Assembly: GCA_004335835.1 (NCBI GenBank)
Contig: RWJK01001218.1
Coordinates: 43,872 to 107,871 of the forward strand
Origin: Scenedesmus sp. ARA3
Lineage: Eukaryota; Chlorophyta; Chlorophyceae; Sphaeropleales; Scenedesmaceae
DNA length: 64,000 nt
Reading direction: 5' to 3'
Of this stretch, positions 1 through 9,979 are shown in pieces. The notes below the pieces were generated by a model, which was not told the DNA's origin, searched no databases, and worked only from the letters and a program-made list of their open reading frames with translations. Both the position numbers and the translations under genes were made by a program. Within the stretch, counting starts at the first letter, position 1; every line of letters begins with the position of its first letter.

Positions 1-311
1 TTTCTGTATCCAACAGCTCAGCCGCCAGATCTTCTGTGGCGTTAGGTGACGCGTCGGCTGCAGCAGGGCGGCGGCTGATGTTGTTACTTTTCAAATCGGC
101 TGCTGAGCTGCCAGGACCAACATACAGCCGAAACTCATCCGCCCCGTCCTGCTGCTGCTGCCGCGACCCAACATGGCTGCTGCTTCCTGGCTGCCCTCCT
201 GCTGCTGCTGCTCGTGAGGGTTGTGGGCTGGCAGCTGTCTGTGGCTGCTGCTGCTGCGGTGGCATCGGGTGATTGTGCACTCCATGCGGCGCTGGGGTGT
301 TGAAGCCGCTG

Positions 312-355
<44 letters not shown>

Positions 356-2056
356 AGAAGCGAAGCCCTTGACCTTCTGCAGCTGCCATATGTGCGCAGC
401 CACATACATGTGCCCAGGGTAGCTGCAGTATGAACAGCGGCAGCAGCAGCAGCAGCAGCGGCAGCAGTGGCGGCAGCATAGCCAGTTGATACAGCAGTAC
501 AGCAGGTGCACACACTGCAGACTGCCCCCCACTGCATGCAGTTTTAGTCAGCCTGCATAGTTCCAAGCAGAGGACATGAAGTGCATGGCATACCTTCCCA
601 ACACCATCACAGACAACCTGAAGTCCCACTAATTGTGCCCAAGGACAACTGCGATCACACACGGGGACAGCAGCAGCAGCAGCAGCACCAGGGTGTCACC
701 TGATGCACTTGATGCGCTGGAAGTTGATGACATCCTCAATGGCCAGCGGGTGCAGGTCGTAGTGCTCAGCAAGCGTCTGGTGCCAGCAGCAGCAGCAGCA
801 GCACCAACATACATACCACGTGGTATCTCTATGGTTTGTGCTGTGGCGTGGCTCTGCTGGCACCAGCGGCTGATGCATTTATGCGCACCCTGCCACCGCG
901 CCGCTGCTGCTACCATTGCAGTGCAATTGCTGAAGCTGGTTAAACCTGGGTGCAGAGCGATGTTGTAGCCTGTCGACTATAGTTGAATTCACTGTCTGCT
1001 GCAGCTACAGCCCGTACACAGCCTGCTGCCTGCCATCCATGCACCTGCAGCACGTCCCCCGACACGCCGTCCACCACGATCCAGCGCACAGCAGACCAGC
1101 CGGGCCGCCCAGCAGCCAGGAAGGACGGCAGGTTGCTGCCATCCAGGTCTGAGGCAGCAGCAGCAGCAGCATAGCAGCAGAGTGTGAGGAGTTGCAGCTC
1201 GGTGTAGAACCATGCAACGCCGTGCATGCAGCTGCAGGATGATCCGCGCGACAGCTGCTGCAAGCAGGATGCAGGTGTAGCGCCTGCCGCTTGTGCGACA
1301 TTGCTGTTGTGCTACAAAACATTCACTGTCGCGTGTGCCAGGCACCAGCCACCTGAGTAGAAGCGTGCGCGGCTCCTGCTGTAGTCGACTGCCGTGATGT
1401 TGCAGGGCGCCGTGATGCGCCGCAGCGCCTGCGCCAGCCGCGACACCTCCAGCTCTGATGAGGCATGACATACAGCAATGCAGCAGCAGCAGGGCAGTGC
1501 GGAGGTAAGCAGAGGTGCGGCTACTGTTGAACTTGAGGTATGCGCAGGATGTGTGCTGGCATCACCAGCTGCAGCAGGAGGCCCGGTTGCAAGGTGCAGG
1601 TTGGATTGACCTGCGCTGCTGCGTAGCTGTATTGCCGTGTTGCAACTGTTAGTAAGCCAGGTCATGCATGCTGGTCAGGTGTGTGCAATGTATACATGTT
1701 TCCATGGAATGGCTGGGCAGCGGCCCATGCTGCAGCAGAGGTAGCTTCCGCAACCATAGGGGTTCCACAACGAAATGGACAGAGTGTCTCGTGGCACAGC
1801 TAACTCCCAGAAAACGTCATAGTGAGGACGTTAGCTGCTGACAGACGCTGCCAAAAATGCAAATTCAGCACGATAATTGTCACACGCGCTGATGTCGAGG
1901 CAACGTTATAGCCTCTTCAAGCATACCTAGGCTGCTGGTGCTGCTGTTCCCGCTGCTCTTGCTGCTGGAGCTGGAGTAGCGCCGCAGCTTGAGCTGATCC
2001 GGCACAACAACATCTTGCGTGAACCAGGTGTCGGAGTGCTCCGTGACAGCAGACAT
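1..2056 (-). CDS. CorA-like magnesium transporter, 3' end outside window
   Basis: Five exons join in phase: 2056-1927, 1454-1353, 1148-1045, 776-700 and 422 to beyond the window edge. The ATG at 2056 is the first in frame after an upstream stop. The product contains RWIVVDG, then AEHYDLHPLAIEDV and QRIKC, followed across the next splice by YPGHMYV. This order (wisv, HPLaiEDv, QRpK, y..HlfvvL) is the hallmark of the cytosolic funnel domain of CorA-family Mg2+ channels. The last visible exon then runs through a poly-Ala tract of about 14 residues and a Gln/Ser-rich segment that stays open to base 1. This is probably a long insertion, since the membrane-spanning GMN motif is not reached. The start lies 362 bp from the divergent lipid kinase start. 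Family identification is strong; substrate is inferred from the family. Confidence 0.8.
313..356 (-). repeat. CAG/CTG tract coding poly-Ala in the CorA-like gene
   Basis: About 14 uninterrupted CTG units on the plus strand. In the CorA-like reading frame they are read as GCA (Ala). The other two frames give the poly-Gln and poly-Ser stretches, which are shadows. Confidence 0.7.
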
Positions 2057-2418
2057 GCTGCCCGTCCTGGCGAACTCGCGAGCTGCTCCTGCTGCTCCTG
2101 CTGCTGCCAACCAGCAACCCTAGTTCATCAGCTGCCCCCAGGCTACGCCTCAGACTGCCAGGAACACTCGACGTGTAGCTAAATGATATATGATAGACAA
2201 GGATTATGAAACCGACGGCATGCTGACAACAGCAGCCGTTCCTGAGTTGAGGGTGATGACGTAGCCTACTCGGACAGGATCGCTGGCTCGTGTATGGTCA
2301 CGGCTCTACCTGGACGCATATATGTGAGAGTACTTCGATTGTGTTGCTCGGGTCATAAGGGTCGTGAAGCCTTGAAACTCACACTGAGAACACTGGGCAA
2401 CAGAACCGTCAGCACGCG
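2057..2418. promoter_or_regulatory. shared divergent promoter region of CorA-like and lipid kinase genes
   Basis: A 362-bp gap lies between two start codons that point away from each other, so it must hold both promoters and 5' leaders unless an untranslated exon lies elsewhere. AT-rich patches occur near 2186-2200 and 2318-2326. I recognise no specific factor site. Confidence 0.4.
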
Positions 2419-2950
2419 ATGGACGCCGCAGTTGCTCGCGACCAGGCACAAAAGACTGAAGTCAACACGTCTAAGAAGCAGCAGCAGACTGTGCCTGCTA
2501 CGTCAGTAGGCCAGGACCAGCAGGACAAGCAGCAGCAGGTCGCCCCACGCAAGCTGCTGCTGATTCTGCATGGAAAGCGGATTGAAGACGACCAAGTCAG
2601 AGATGCTATCAAGCAGCTGAAGGAGGAAGGCCATGAGGTGATGCACGTGGCTTTGAGCAGCAGCTGCCAGCTTGGCTGTCTGCTGTTGCCCTACACAATC
2701 AACTTTCAATGCTTTGGACATTGGACCTAAAAGTGCAACCTGGGAGGGGCCAAGTCACGTGTACAATACCACAGCACTACAATTTGCTTCGTTCCATCAT
2801 CGGCATATGTTGGTGAGCATTCAGCTGCCTCCCCTGCCGCTATTGCCGCACTCTGCTGCTGCAGGTGGTGGTGCGTGTGACGTGGGACTCTGGCGATGTG
2901 GATCAGTTTGTGAGGGAGGCGGTGGAGCTGTGGGACAGCCAGCGGTGAGG

Positions 2951-2985
<35 letters not shown>

Positions 2986-4125
2986 ATCATCGCGCTGCAG
3001 CAACCTGCCGGCCTCATGTTCCTCTTCACAACAGTAATGCACTAATGCTTGCGTAAATCCTCCTGGCACCGCAAGTACAACACACTGGCAACATGATGAT
3101 GATGACGGTAGTAGCTGGTGGCGGCGACGGCACCCTCACTGAGCTGGTGGCTGCGCTGCTGAAGCACGCCGCGCCGCGCCGCGCCACATTTTACACACAT
3201 ACTTTGCTTGAATGCGCAGTTTCGCATCCACTGCGGTCCGTGAGGACTCGGAGGTCGTGTAAATTCGTTCTTGTGCATACTCTTGTGTAAATTTGTTCTT
3301 ATACATACTCTGTCCTGTTGATTATGCCGCAGGTATGACACGCTGGTTGCTGGTGGTGGTGACGGCACTCTCAACGAGCTTGTGGCTGCGCTGCTGAAGC
3401 ATGATGCACCACGCCACATCAGCATTGCGCAGCTGCCGCTGGGCACTGCCAATGACTTGGCCTCGGCCTCAGGCATCTCCCTGGTGAGCTGCAACAGCAG
3501 CAGCAGCAGCAGCAGTGCTGCGAGTAGCAGCAGCAGCAGCAGTGCTGCGAGTAGCAGCAGCAGCAGCAGCAGCAGCAGCTAGCGCAGCCGCCGTGGGAAC
3601 GGCCAGTGACCTGGCATCCGCGTCAGGCATCTCTCTGGTGAGCAGCAGCAGCAGAAGTACTGCTTTTGCTAGTAGTAGCAGCCCAAGTGGGACAGCCATG
3701 CGCTGCACTGCAGCGCCATATATGGCAGCACCGTAAGAACACAGTTGCATTAGGTTTCAGCATCAGGCATCGCAGGTAGCACTGCCGCCCCCTCCTGCTG
3801 CCGTAACCACATGGAATAAAAACAATATACCAATGCCTCATTTTGCTGCACCAGGCGCCCCTGGAGGCGCTGCGCCTTGCCCTTGACCCCTCCACTATCC
3901 ACCCCATTATTTAGCGCTGGTGAACGGCTACCGCTGGTGAACGGCGAAGTGCTCATCAACTCTGCTGCTGCCGCCTATGAATGCAACGCCTGCATGCTGC
4001 CGCTGCTGCAGGCCCCGCTGCGCCTCGCCCTCGACCCCTCCACAATCCACCCCATTGATGTGGCACTGGTGAACGGCGAAGTGCTCATCAACTCTGCTGC
4101 TGCCGCATGTGATTGCAACGCCTGC

Positions 4126-4159
<34 letters not shown>

Positions 4160-6271
4160 AGGCCCCACTGGAGGCGCTGCGCCTCGCCCTAGACCCCTCA
4201 ACAATCCACCTGATTGATGTGGCACTGGTGAACGGGGAGGTCTCTGTGAACCATCGATGTGGCGCTGAGGAATGATGAAGATTCCATGATCTGCTGCCAC
4301 TGCTGCTTCCGCTGCTGCTGCTGCTGCTGCTGCTGCAGGCGCCCCTCGAGGCGTTGCGCCTCGCCCTCGACCCAAGTACAATCCACCCGATCGATGTGGC
4401 GCTGGTGAACGGCGAGGTCTTCATGAACCTAGCCACGGCAGGGCCGGTCAGTGAGGTCAGCAGCAAGGGCATGAGCGACGCGATGAAGAAGCTGCTGGGG
4501 CCCGCGGCTGTGGCGGTGGCAGGTGAGAGACGGCAGCTGCAGGAAACAGTACAAGCAGTGCAGTGGCAGGTTAGGACCAACAGCTTGCAGGAAACGGCGC
4601 AGAAGCGGCGCTGTAGACATCAAGATTACATGCGCTGTGGCAAGTGACTTGCCTCTACAAGAATGCGCCACAAGACTTTGGCAGTTATGCACGTGGCGCC
4701 AGCAGGGCCTGTCAGCAGCAAGGGCATGAGCGATGCGCTGAAGAAGCTGCCAGGGCCCGCGGCTGTGGCCGTTGCAGGTGAGAGGGGCAGCTTGCAAAGA
4801 ACAGCATGAGCAGTGCGGTGGCAGGTGAGATTGGCAGCTTGCAGGAAATGCGCAGAAGCGGGGCTGTGGTAGGTGACTTGTGTTTACGGGACAGCCACAA
4901 GGTTTGTGTCTTGTTTGTTGCTGGAGCGGTCTTCATGAACCTGGCCACGGCAGGGCCTGTGAGTGAGGTCAGCAGCAAGGGCATGAGCGATGCGCTGAAG
5001 AAGCTGCTGGGACCCGCGGCCGTGGCCGTTGCAGGTGAGAGAGGCAGCTTGCAGGAGACAGCGTAAAAGCAGTGCTGTGGCAGGGGACTTGCGTTTACAA
5101 GAAAGTGCCGCAAGACGTTTGGCTGGTTCTTTTGATGGAGCAGTCCTTATGCACCCGGCCAGCAGGTCAGCAGCAAGGGCATAAGCGACGCGCTGAAGAA
5201 GCTGCTGGGACCTGCGGCTGTGGCGGTGGCAGGTGAGAACCAGCAACAGCTGCAGCAGCAGAGGCCGGGCCGTATGTGAGCAAGCATGCAGAGCTGGCGT
5301 CTAGCAACTGCGACTGCTGTCCCTGCCATGTTCAAAAAAAGAGCATTGAATGCTTGCAGTGTATGCCCTTGTAGCTTTAAGCATGAGCGCCACTCATGGC
5401 AGTGCCATGCAACTTACAAATTAAACGTCGGTGGCAACCAGTGTTGCATGACTGCCAGTGCTGGTAGCGCAGAGTGCAGACAGCAACATGTGCTGTGCTG
5501 ATGCCGCACCATGCTGCCCGATGCAGCATCCTGTGCATACAAGCGTTGGCCGGAACATGTGTTGTGCTGATGTGTCGTGTGCAGGCTTCCGCCAGCTGTT
5601 CATCCCTGGCAACCCATCAGGGGCGTAGTGATTACCCTTGTTAGCATAACAAACATGACTGCCATGCAAATGTGAGCACAGCTCATGGAAACCAGTGCCA
5701 TATAACTAGTTGGCGCTGACAGTGCGGTGTGTGTGAGACAGCAGCATGCTGTGCTGACGCCGCACCATGGTGCCTCATGCTGCTTCATCTTGCTTGCAGG
5801 CTTCCGCCAGCTGTTCATCACTGGGCTCAAGCCCATCAGGGGCGTCAGGCTGACACTGCCCACCTCGCCAGACTGCAGGCACGACAGCTACAGCCCCGAC
5901 CAGGTGAATGTCTTCGATGATGAATGGATCCTTTTCCGTCCTTGTGTGTGAAAGTGACACTGCCCACCTCGCCAGACTGCAGGCACGACAGCTACTCCCC
6001 AGACCAAGTAAGTTATTTGGCGGCCCGTGTCTATCCAGTTGTGTGTGACACTGCCTGGGGCAGCAGACTGCAGGCGTGACAGCTACAGCCCTGACCAGGT
6101 GCGCGCTGTGGACTACAAGTGCATGTGCTGCTGCTGTGCTGCTGTGCTGCTGCGAGTCACAGCTGATGCCTGCTGTGCAGCAGACTGCCCGCAGCTTGTG
6201 CAGGAGTTGAGTTGCGTCTGCTGTCGAGAAAGGGACACACCGTGCTGCTGTTGCTATTGCTGCTGCTGTAA

Positions 6272-6365
<94 letters not shown>

Positions 6366-7149
6366 AGGTGTCGCGCATGTCTGGCGACCTGCTGGTGCTG
6401 GCTGCCGGGCAGGCGCGCCAGATGGGCCGCATGCTCAACGTGTGCCCTGATGCACTGCTGGATGACGGGCTGCTGGACTTCACGCTGCTGTTTGGCAGCC
6501 CAGGGCGGCAGGTGAGGCGGGCCAACAGTTATCGGTGTGTTCAGCTCTTCTGCTAGTTGGGTCCTCGGGACGGCACGCGATGCTGTAGGTAAGGCTCCAG
6601 GGCTGTACGGATATCATCATGTCCAGATCATGCTCTGATGAGCTGTCCGCAGCCTCAATTGCGCACCAGACAGCGTGCAGCTGGATTTCACCCACCAGCA
6701 AGCCCAGTTGCCCTTCTGCCACCCTGCGGACGGCAGCGCTGGCGACAGATGTGCTGTCGTCCGGCCTTAACCGCGCGCGGGGCGGCATGTTGAGTTAAAC
6801 TTCACTTACAAGCCTTACTGCCTGCTGCCATATTGCAGGCTGCATCGCTGGCGTCCGATGTGCTGTCGTTAGGCCTCAGCAAGGCTCAGGGCGGCATGCA
6901 GCTGCTGCGGCTGCCCTGGCTGGTGGTGGAGGCAGACCAGGACCTCAAGTGCAACAGGGATGGAGAGCCGTCACCACCCGCAAACAAGTAAGCTGGGTAC
7001 ATTGAACTGCTGTGGCAGGGGCCTTGCAGCACAGCACTGGCTCAGGGCTCAAGAAGCATGCTGTTGAAAGAGGCAGTTATCCGTGCTGCATATTGTGACA
7101 TAGTTGTGACATGGTTGTGACATGGTTGTGACAAGTACTGTCTCACTTA

Positions 7150-7187
<38 letters not shown>

Positions 7188-7887
7188 TGCTGCCTGCAGG
7201 CTTGTATTTGAGGTACTTCCGCGCCGCATCCAGCTGCACCTGCCCGACAGCAGGCTGCTGCTGGAGGGCCAGGCGGCAGCAGCGGAGGATGCAGCGGCAG
7301 GGCCGGCCAAGCAGCGGCAGCGCTGGTGGCGCAAGCTGCGCAAACAGGCTATGAGGACAGGTGCGGCAGTGCATTGTTGGGTAGAATGCGTTGTGTGCTG
7401 TGGTGTGTGGCTGGCACTATGCCGTGCATGTCGACTGGAACAAAGCAGCAGCGGCAGCTGGCCAGTCCAGCAGGACAAACCAGTGTAGCTGCTGAGACAC
7501 ATCTGCCCCTTGCACCATCAGCACGCCACATTCAGCTAGCCTTGCAGAAGCAGTGTGTCACCCTTTGCCTTGCAGCACCTTAGGCGGTGGGCATGCTACC
7601 CACAGGCAGTCAATCTGCCACCCTGGGCCCACTGGCTGCAACGCTCTGCTTGCTTTCAAAGCCAAGTTCTGTGCTTGCCCGCAGGCCACAAGCCGCGCCC
7701 GCGCCTGCTGCTGGACCTGTGGGGGGCGCAGCAGCCGCCAGGCAGGCTGTCCAGGCTGCTGCCCGGCCTGCGGCGTGCCCTGGGCAGGACGCTGCTGTGG
7801 GGCGCGCTGCTGACGGTTGGCTTCGCGGCAGGCCTGCAGGCGCAGCAGCTGCTGCCTAGGGCTGCTGCTGTGCACGAAGAGCTGTGA
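2419..7887 (+). CDS. YegS/diacylglycerol-kinase-type lipid kinase
   Basis: Nine exons: 2419-2637, 2865-2944, 3333-3483, 4339-4522, 5800-5903, 6368-6511, 6839-6987, 7200-7360, 7685-7887. All phases match and they total 1,395 nt (464 aa). The product starts LLILHGK, has the nucleotide-binding GGGDGTLNE loop and PLGTANDLA (the LPLGTxND motif of DAG-kinase catalytic domains), then PIDVALVNGE, FMNLATAG, GQARQMGR and DDGLLDF. This is the motif order of bacterial YegS and related lipid kinases, which phosphorylate diacylglycerol-like lipids with ATP. The C-terminus extends well beyond the roughly 300 aa of YegS and ends in a hydrophobic stretch (LLWGALLTVGFAAGLQ) that may anchor it to a membrane. 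Introns 2-6 are filled with partial copies of exons 3, 4, 5 and 7. A TGTAA at 7945-7949 is a candidate poly(A) signal. The exact lipid substrate is unknown. Confidence 0.9.
3069..3187 (+). repeat. partial copy of lipid kinase exon 3 (5' half)
   Basis: This stretch matches 3325-3410, including the acceptor region, which here reads CGCAAG instead of CGCAGG. It reads VAGGGDGTLTELVAALLKH, against the functional LVAGGGDGTLNELV. A short ATG-rich insertion interrupts it near 3092-3108. It lies in intron 2, upstream of the real exon. Confidence 0.75.
3590..3770 (+). repeat. copies of the 3' end of lipid kinase exon 3
   Basis: Bases 3592-3645 repeat the end of exon 3, reading GTASDLASASGISL and followed by the same GTGAGC donor. 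A shorter remnant (SASGIA) lies near 3754-3770. Both sit in intron 3, separated by CAG-rich sequence. Confidence 0.7.
3852..4262 (+). repeat. three extra copies of lipid kinase exon 4 (5' half)
   Basis: Copies at about 3852-3948, 4009-4090 and 4159-4250 precede the complete exon 4 at 4339. Each begins after CAG and encodes a form of APLEALRLALDPSTIHPIDV then ALVNGE. The first is broken by TTTAG in the middle. The second lacks a few codons. The third diverges after GEV. Period is about 100-180 bp, and the third copy and the real exon are both preceded by CTG runs. Confidence 0.85.
4692..5240 (+). repeat. three extra copies of lipid kinase exon 4 (3' half) plus intron
   Basis: Copies at about 4692-4780, 4929-5040 and 5150-5238 repeat the end of exon 4 (SSKGMSDALKKLLGPAAVAV) with its GCAG/GTGAGA donor. 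They also carry about 100 bp of the following intron (GGCAGCTTGCAGGA...). Unit period is roughly 220-240 bp. The middle copy also retains FMNLATAGPVSEV. The third has ATAAGC in place of ATGAGC. Confidence 0.85.
5480..5640 (+). repeat. partial copy of lipid kinase exon 5 start with upstream intron
   Basis: The stretch 5480-5625 parallels 5737-5845. The intron segment (CAACATGTGCTGTGCTGATG) and the exon start GFRQLFI both recur. The copy reads GFRQLFIPGNPSGA and then stops at a TAG, so it cannot replace exon 5. Confidence 0.75.
5944..6105 (+). repeat. two copies of the 3' end of lipid kinase exon 5
   Basis: Bases 5952-6008 and 6047-6102 repeat the exon 5 end encoding TLPTSPDCRHDSYSPDQ. The first has a GTAAGT donor and the second a GTGCGC donor. 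In the second copy the TSPD part is changed to GAAD. Confidence 0.8.
6273..6367 (+). repeat. (CTG)30 tract ending in an exon 6 acceptor CAG
   Basis: Thirty uninterrupted CTG units run directly into the CAG that serves as the acceptor of lipid kinase exon 6 (exon starts at 6368). It takes the place normally held by the polypyrimidine tract. This is the longest such tract in the window and is likely length-polymorphic. Confidence 0.85.
6725..6790 (+). repeat. partial copy of lipid kinase exon 7 start
   Basis: The exon 7 start at 6839-6900 (AASLASDVLSLGLSKAQGGM) has a diverged copy here reading AALATDVLSSGLNRARGGM, about 110 bp upstream in intron 6. No good acceptor precedes it. Confidence 0.7.
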
Positions 7888-8884
7888 TGGCAGGCGGAGT
7901 GGCATGTTTGCAAACCCAATCAAAGGGTGTCTGTTCTATTGATTTGTAAGGGAGCTTTTTGTACAGTATCGAGGTTGTTCTTTTGTAGGTCATGCGTGTT
8001 GTGGCTTTGGGTTGTTTGCGGCTGTTCTACAGCTGTGCAGTCAAACTGTTAGATCCCCTCCCTTGCCCATCCATTGCCCATCCATTTCCCACGCTGTTGA
8101 AGATCTCATATGTCATTGATGACACCTGAGTAGTTTTGTCAACACAGCTACACAGTGATGTGGTCAGCTGGTGATAGAACAAACTTGCAATTTTCTTTAT
8201 GCGCAGCTTGCAACCTTGGACAAGTGAGGCACTCTGGCTTTACTGCATGTTGCCGGCTGTAGATGACTGAGGTACCCCGTGTCTCATCAAATCCAATAAC
8301 AGCTACGTGTAGTTGCTGTCTTGCAACAGCACCACCAGCAGGGGCCCCTTCGAGCTCTGCTCGCGTCATGCATCCTACAATGGCTCTACCCCTCCCCAGC
8401 CTCTCAAAATCGCCTTGCCAGTCACATGTCGATATGTTGCAATTGGAAGACTAAGCATCACAACAGTTTCTGGCCGCCTAATGAGTGACAAAGAGAAGCA
8501 GAAAGGCAAAGCACTGCTGCTGACCAGCCCACGCTGCCTGCTCTCAGCATAGCCCACACCTTCCCAACACGATACTGTACATCCTCTCAGGACTGGGAAC
8601 CTGCCTCAGGTACCAGCCCAGCGAGCTGTGACTCCGCCATGAGGGTCATCACACAGTCCTGGCCCCAATGAGGCACAAACAGGTTCCATATGAAACATGC
8701 AAGGGCAGCCTTGCCCTGTCACAGCTTGCTCTGCAGGCTGCACCAGTTCCAGGGCTCATCCCCGCATCCTCCCTAACACACAATACAAGACATGATCAAG
8801 ACCGGCAGCCTGGAACTAGCCCAACGGATTGCTACTCTGCTCCTGAGGCTGACTACTGACGTTGATGTACACAGCTATCAGCAG
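7888..8884. other. convergent 3' region between lipid kinase and ALDH10 genes
   Basis: About 1 kb between two stops that face each other. It holds a TGTAA at 7945 for the plus-strand gene. I see no other coding or RNA feature. Confidence 0.5.
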
Positions 8885-9928
8885 TCACAGCTTGCTCTGC
8901 GGGCTGTACCAGTCCCAGGGCTTGTCGCTCACGTAAGTCGTCACCTGCTTCACGCTCAGGAAGTTCTCCAGCCCCCACTCGCCCAGCTCACGGCCAAAGC
9001 CGCTGCTCTTCACGCCACCCCAAGGAGCCTGACGCAGTACCAGCAACAGCAGTGATGATGTAAACACGTGACTTGCTGTTACTCTTGGCGCTAAAGACGG
9101 AGCCTAGCTGCCAACGGCGCGTACAACACAGCCATGCCTGACAGCAGCCATTAAATTGCCAGAACACGTCCAATGACAAAAGCAACACTGGCTGCAGTTG
9201 CAACACCATTGCAGCAGCAGCAGCCCCCAATAGCACAATTTGTTGTTATCCCAAAGCAACAGCCCCCTCTCCCCTCACCTGGCAGAAGCAGGGCTGGCTG
9301 CAGTTGACCCACACGATGCCGCACTCCAGGCCCTCAGCCACGCGCCGGCAGCGCTCCGCGTCGGCGCTGATCACGGCGCCGCCCAGACCGTACTCGCTGT
9401 CGTTGGCCAGCTGCAGGGCCTGCTGCTCGCTGCTGAAGGTGGACACTGTTGATATCAATAACCGTGGGGCAGTGCGGCAATGCGGCAGAGGGAAGCACTG
9501 TAGGTGGGTGGCTCAGCAAGGATGGCAGCACTGCCGCTATGCAAGTGTTGTTGAAAACAGCTTCGTGCACAAAGACGGCAGCATAACCCTGTACCTGCAA
9601 CGTTTCAGGAGGAACAGGCAAACCAGAAGCTCTCTGATGTTGGAACGACATGACGCACCTGACAGCACCGGCCCGAAGATCTCCTCCTTCCACAGCCACA
9701 AGCCAACGCAACACCGCTGCACGTGCAGCAATGCAATTCACTCATAAATTCCTGTCTCATACAAGCGCCACGCACCTGACAGCACCGGCCCAAAGATCTC
9801 CTCCTTCCACAGCCGCATGTGTGGCGCCACATTGATGAACACGGTCGGCTCCAGGAAGTGGCCGCGGGGGCAGCTGGGCGGCCGCCGCCCGCCAGTCAGC
9901 AGCGTGGCGCCCTCGTCCAGCCCGATCT

Positions 9929-9979
<51 letters not shown>

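Noticed and set aside
595..620. Small candidate exon in CorA-like intron 4
   Set aside because: Skipping it joins QRIKC directly to YPGHMYV in phase and restores the conserved spacing; including it breaks the motif.
91..662. Minus-strand frames with poly-Gln and poly-Ser near the left edge
   Set aside because: They are the two wrong frames of the CorA-like exon; the third frame (poly-Ala, open to base 1) joins in phase with the upstream exons.
6273..6556. Open frame of 30 Leu codons leading into exon 6 product
   Set aside because: It is the intronic CTG tract read through the acceptor; no start or upstream exon supports a poly-Leu protein.
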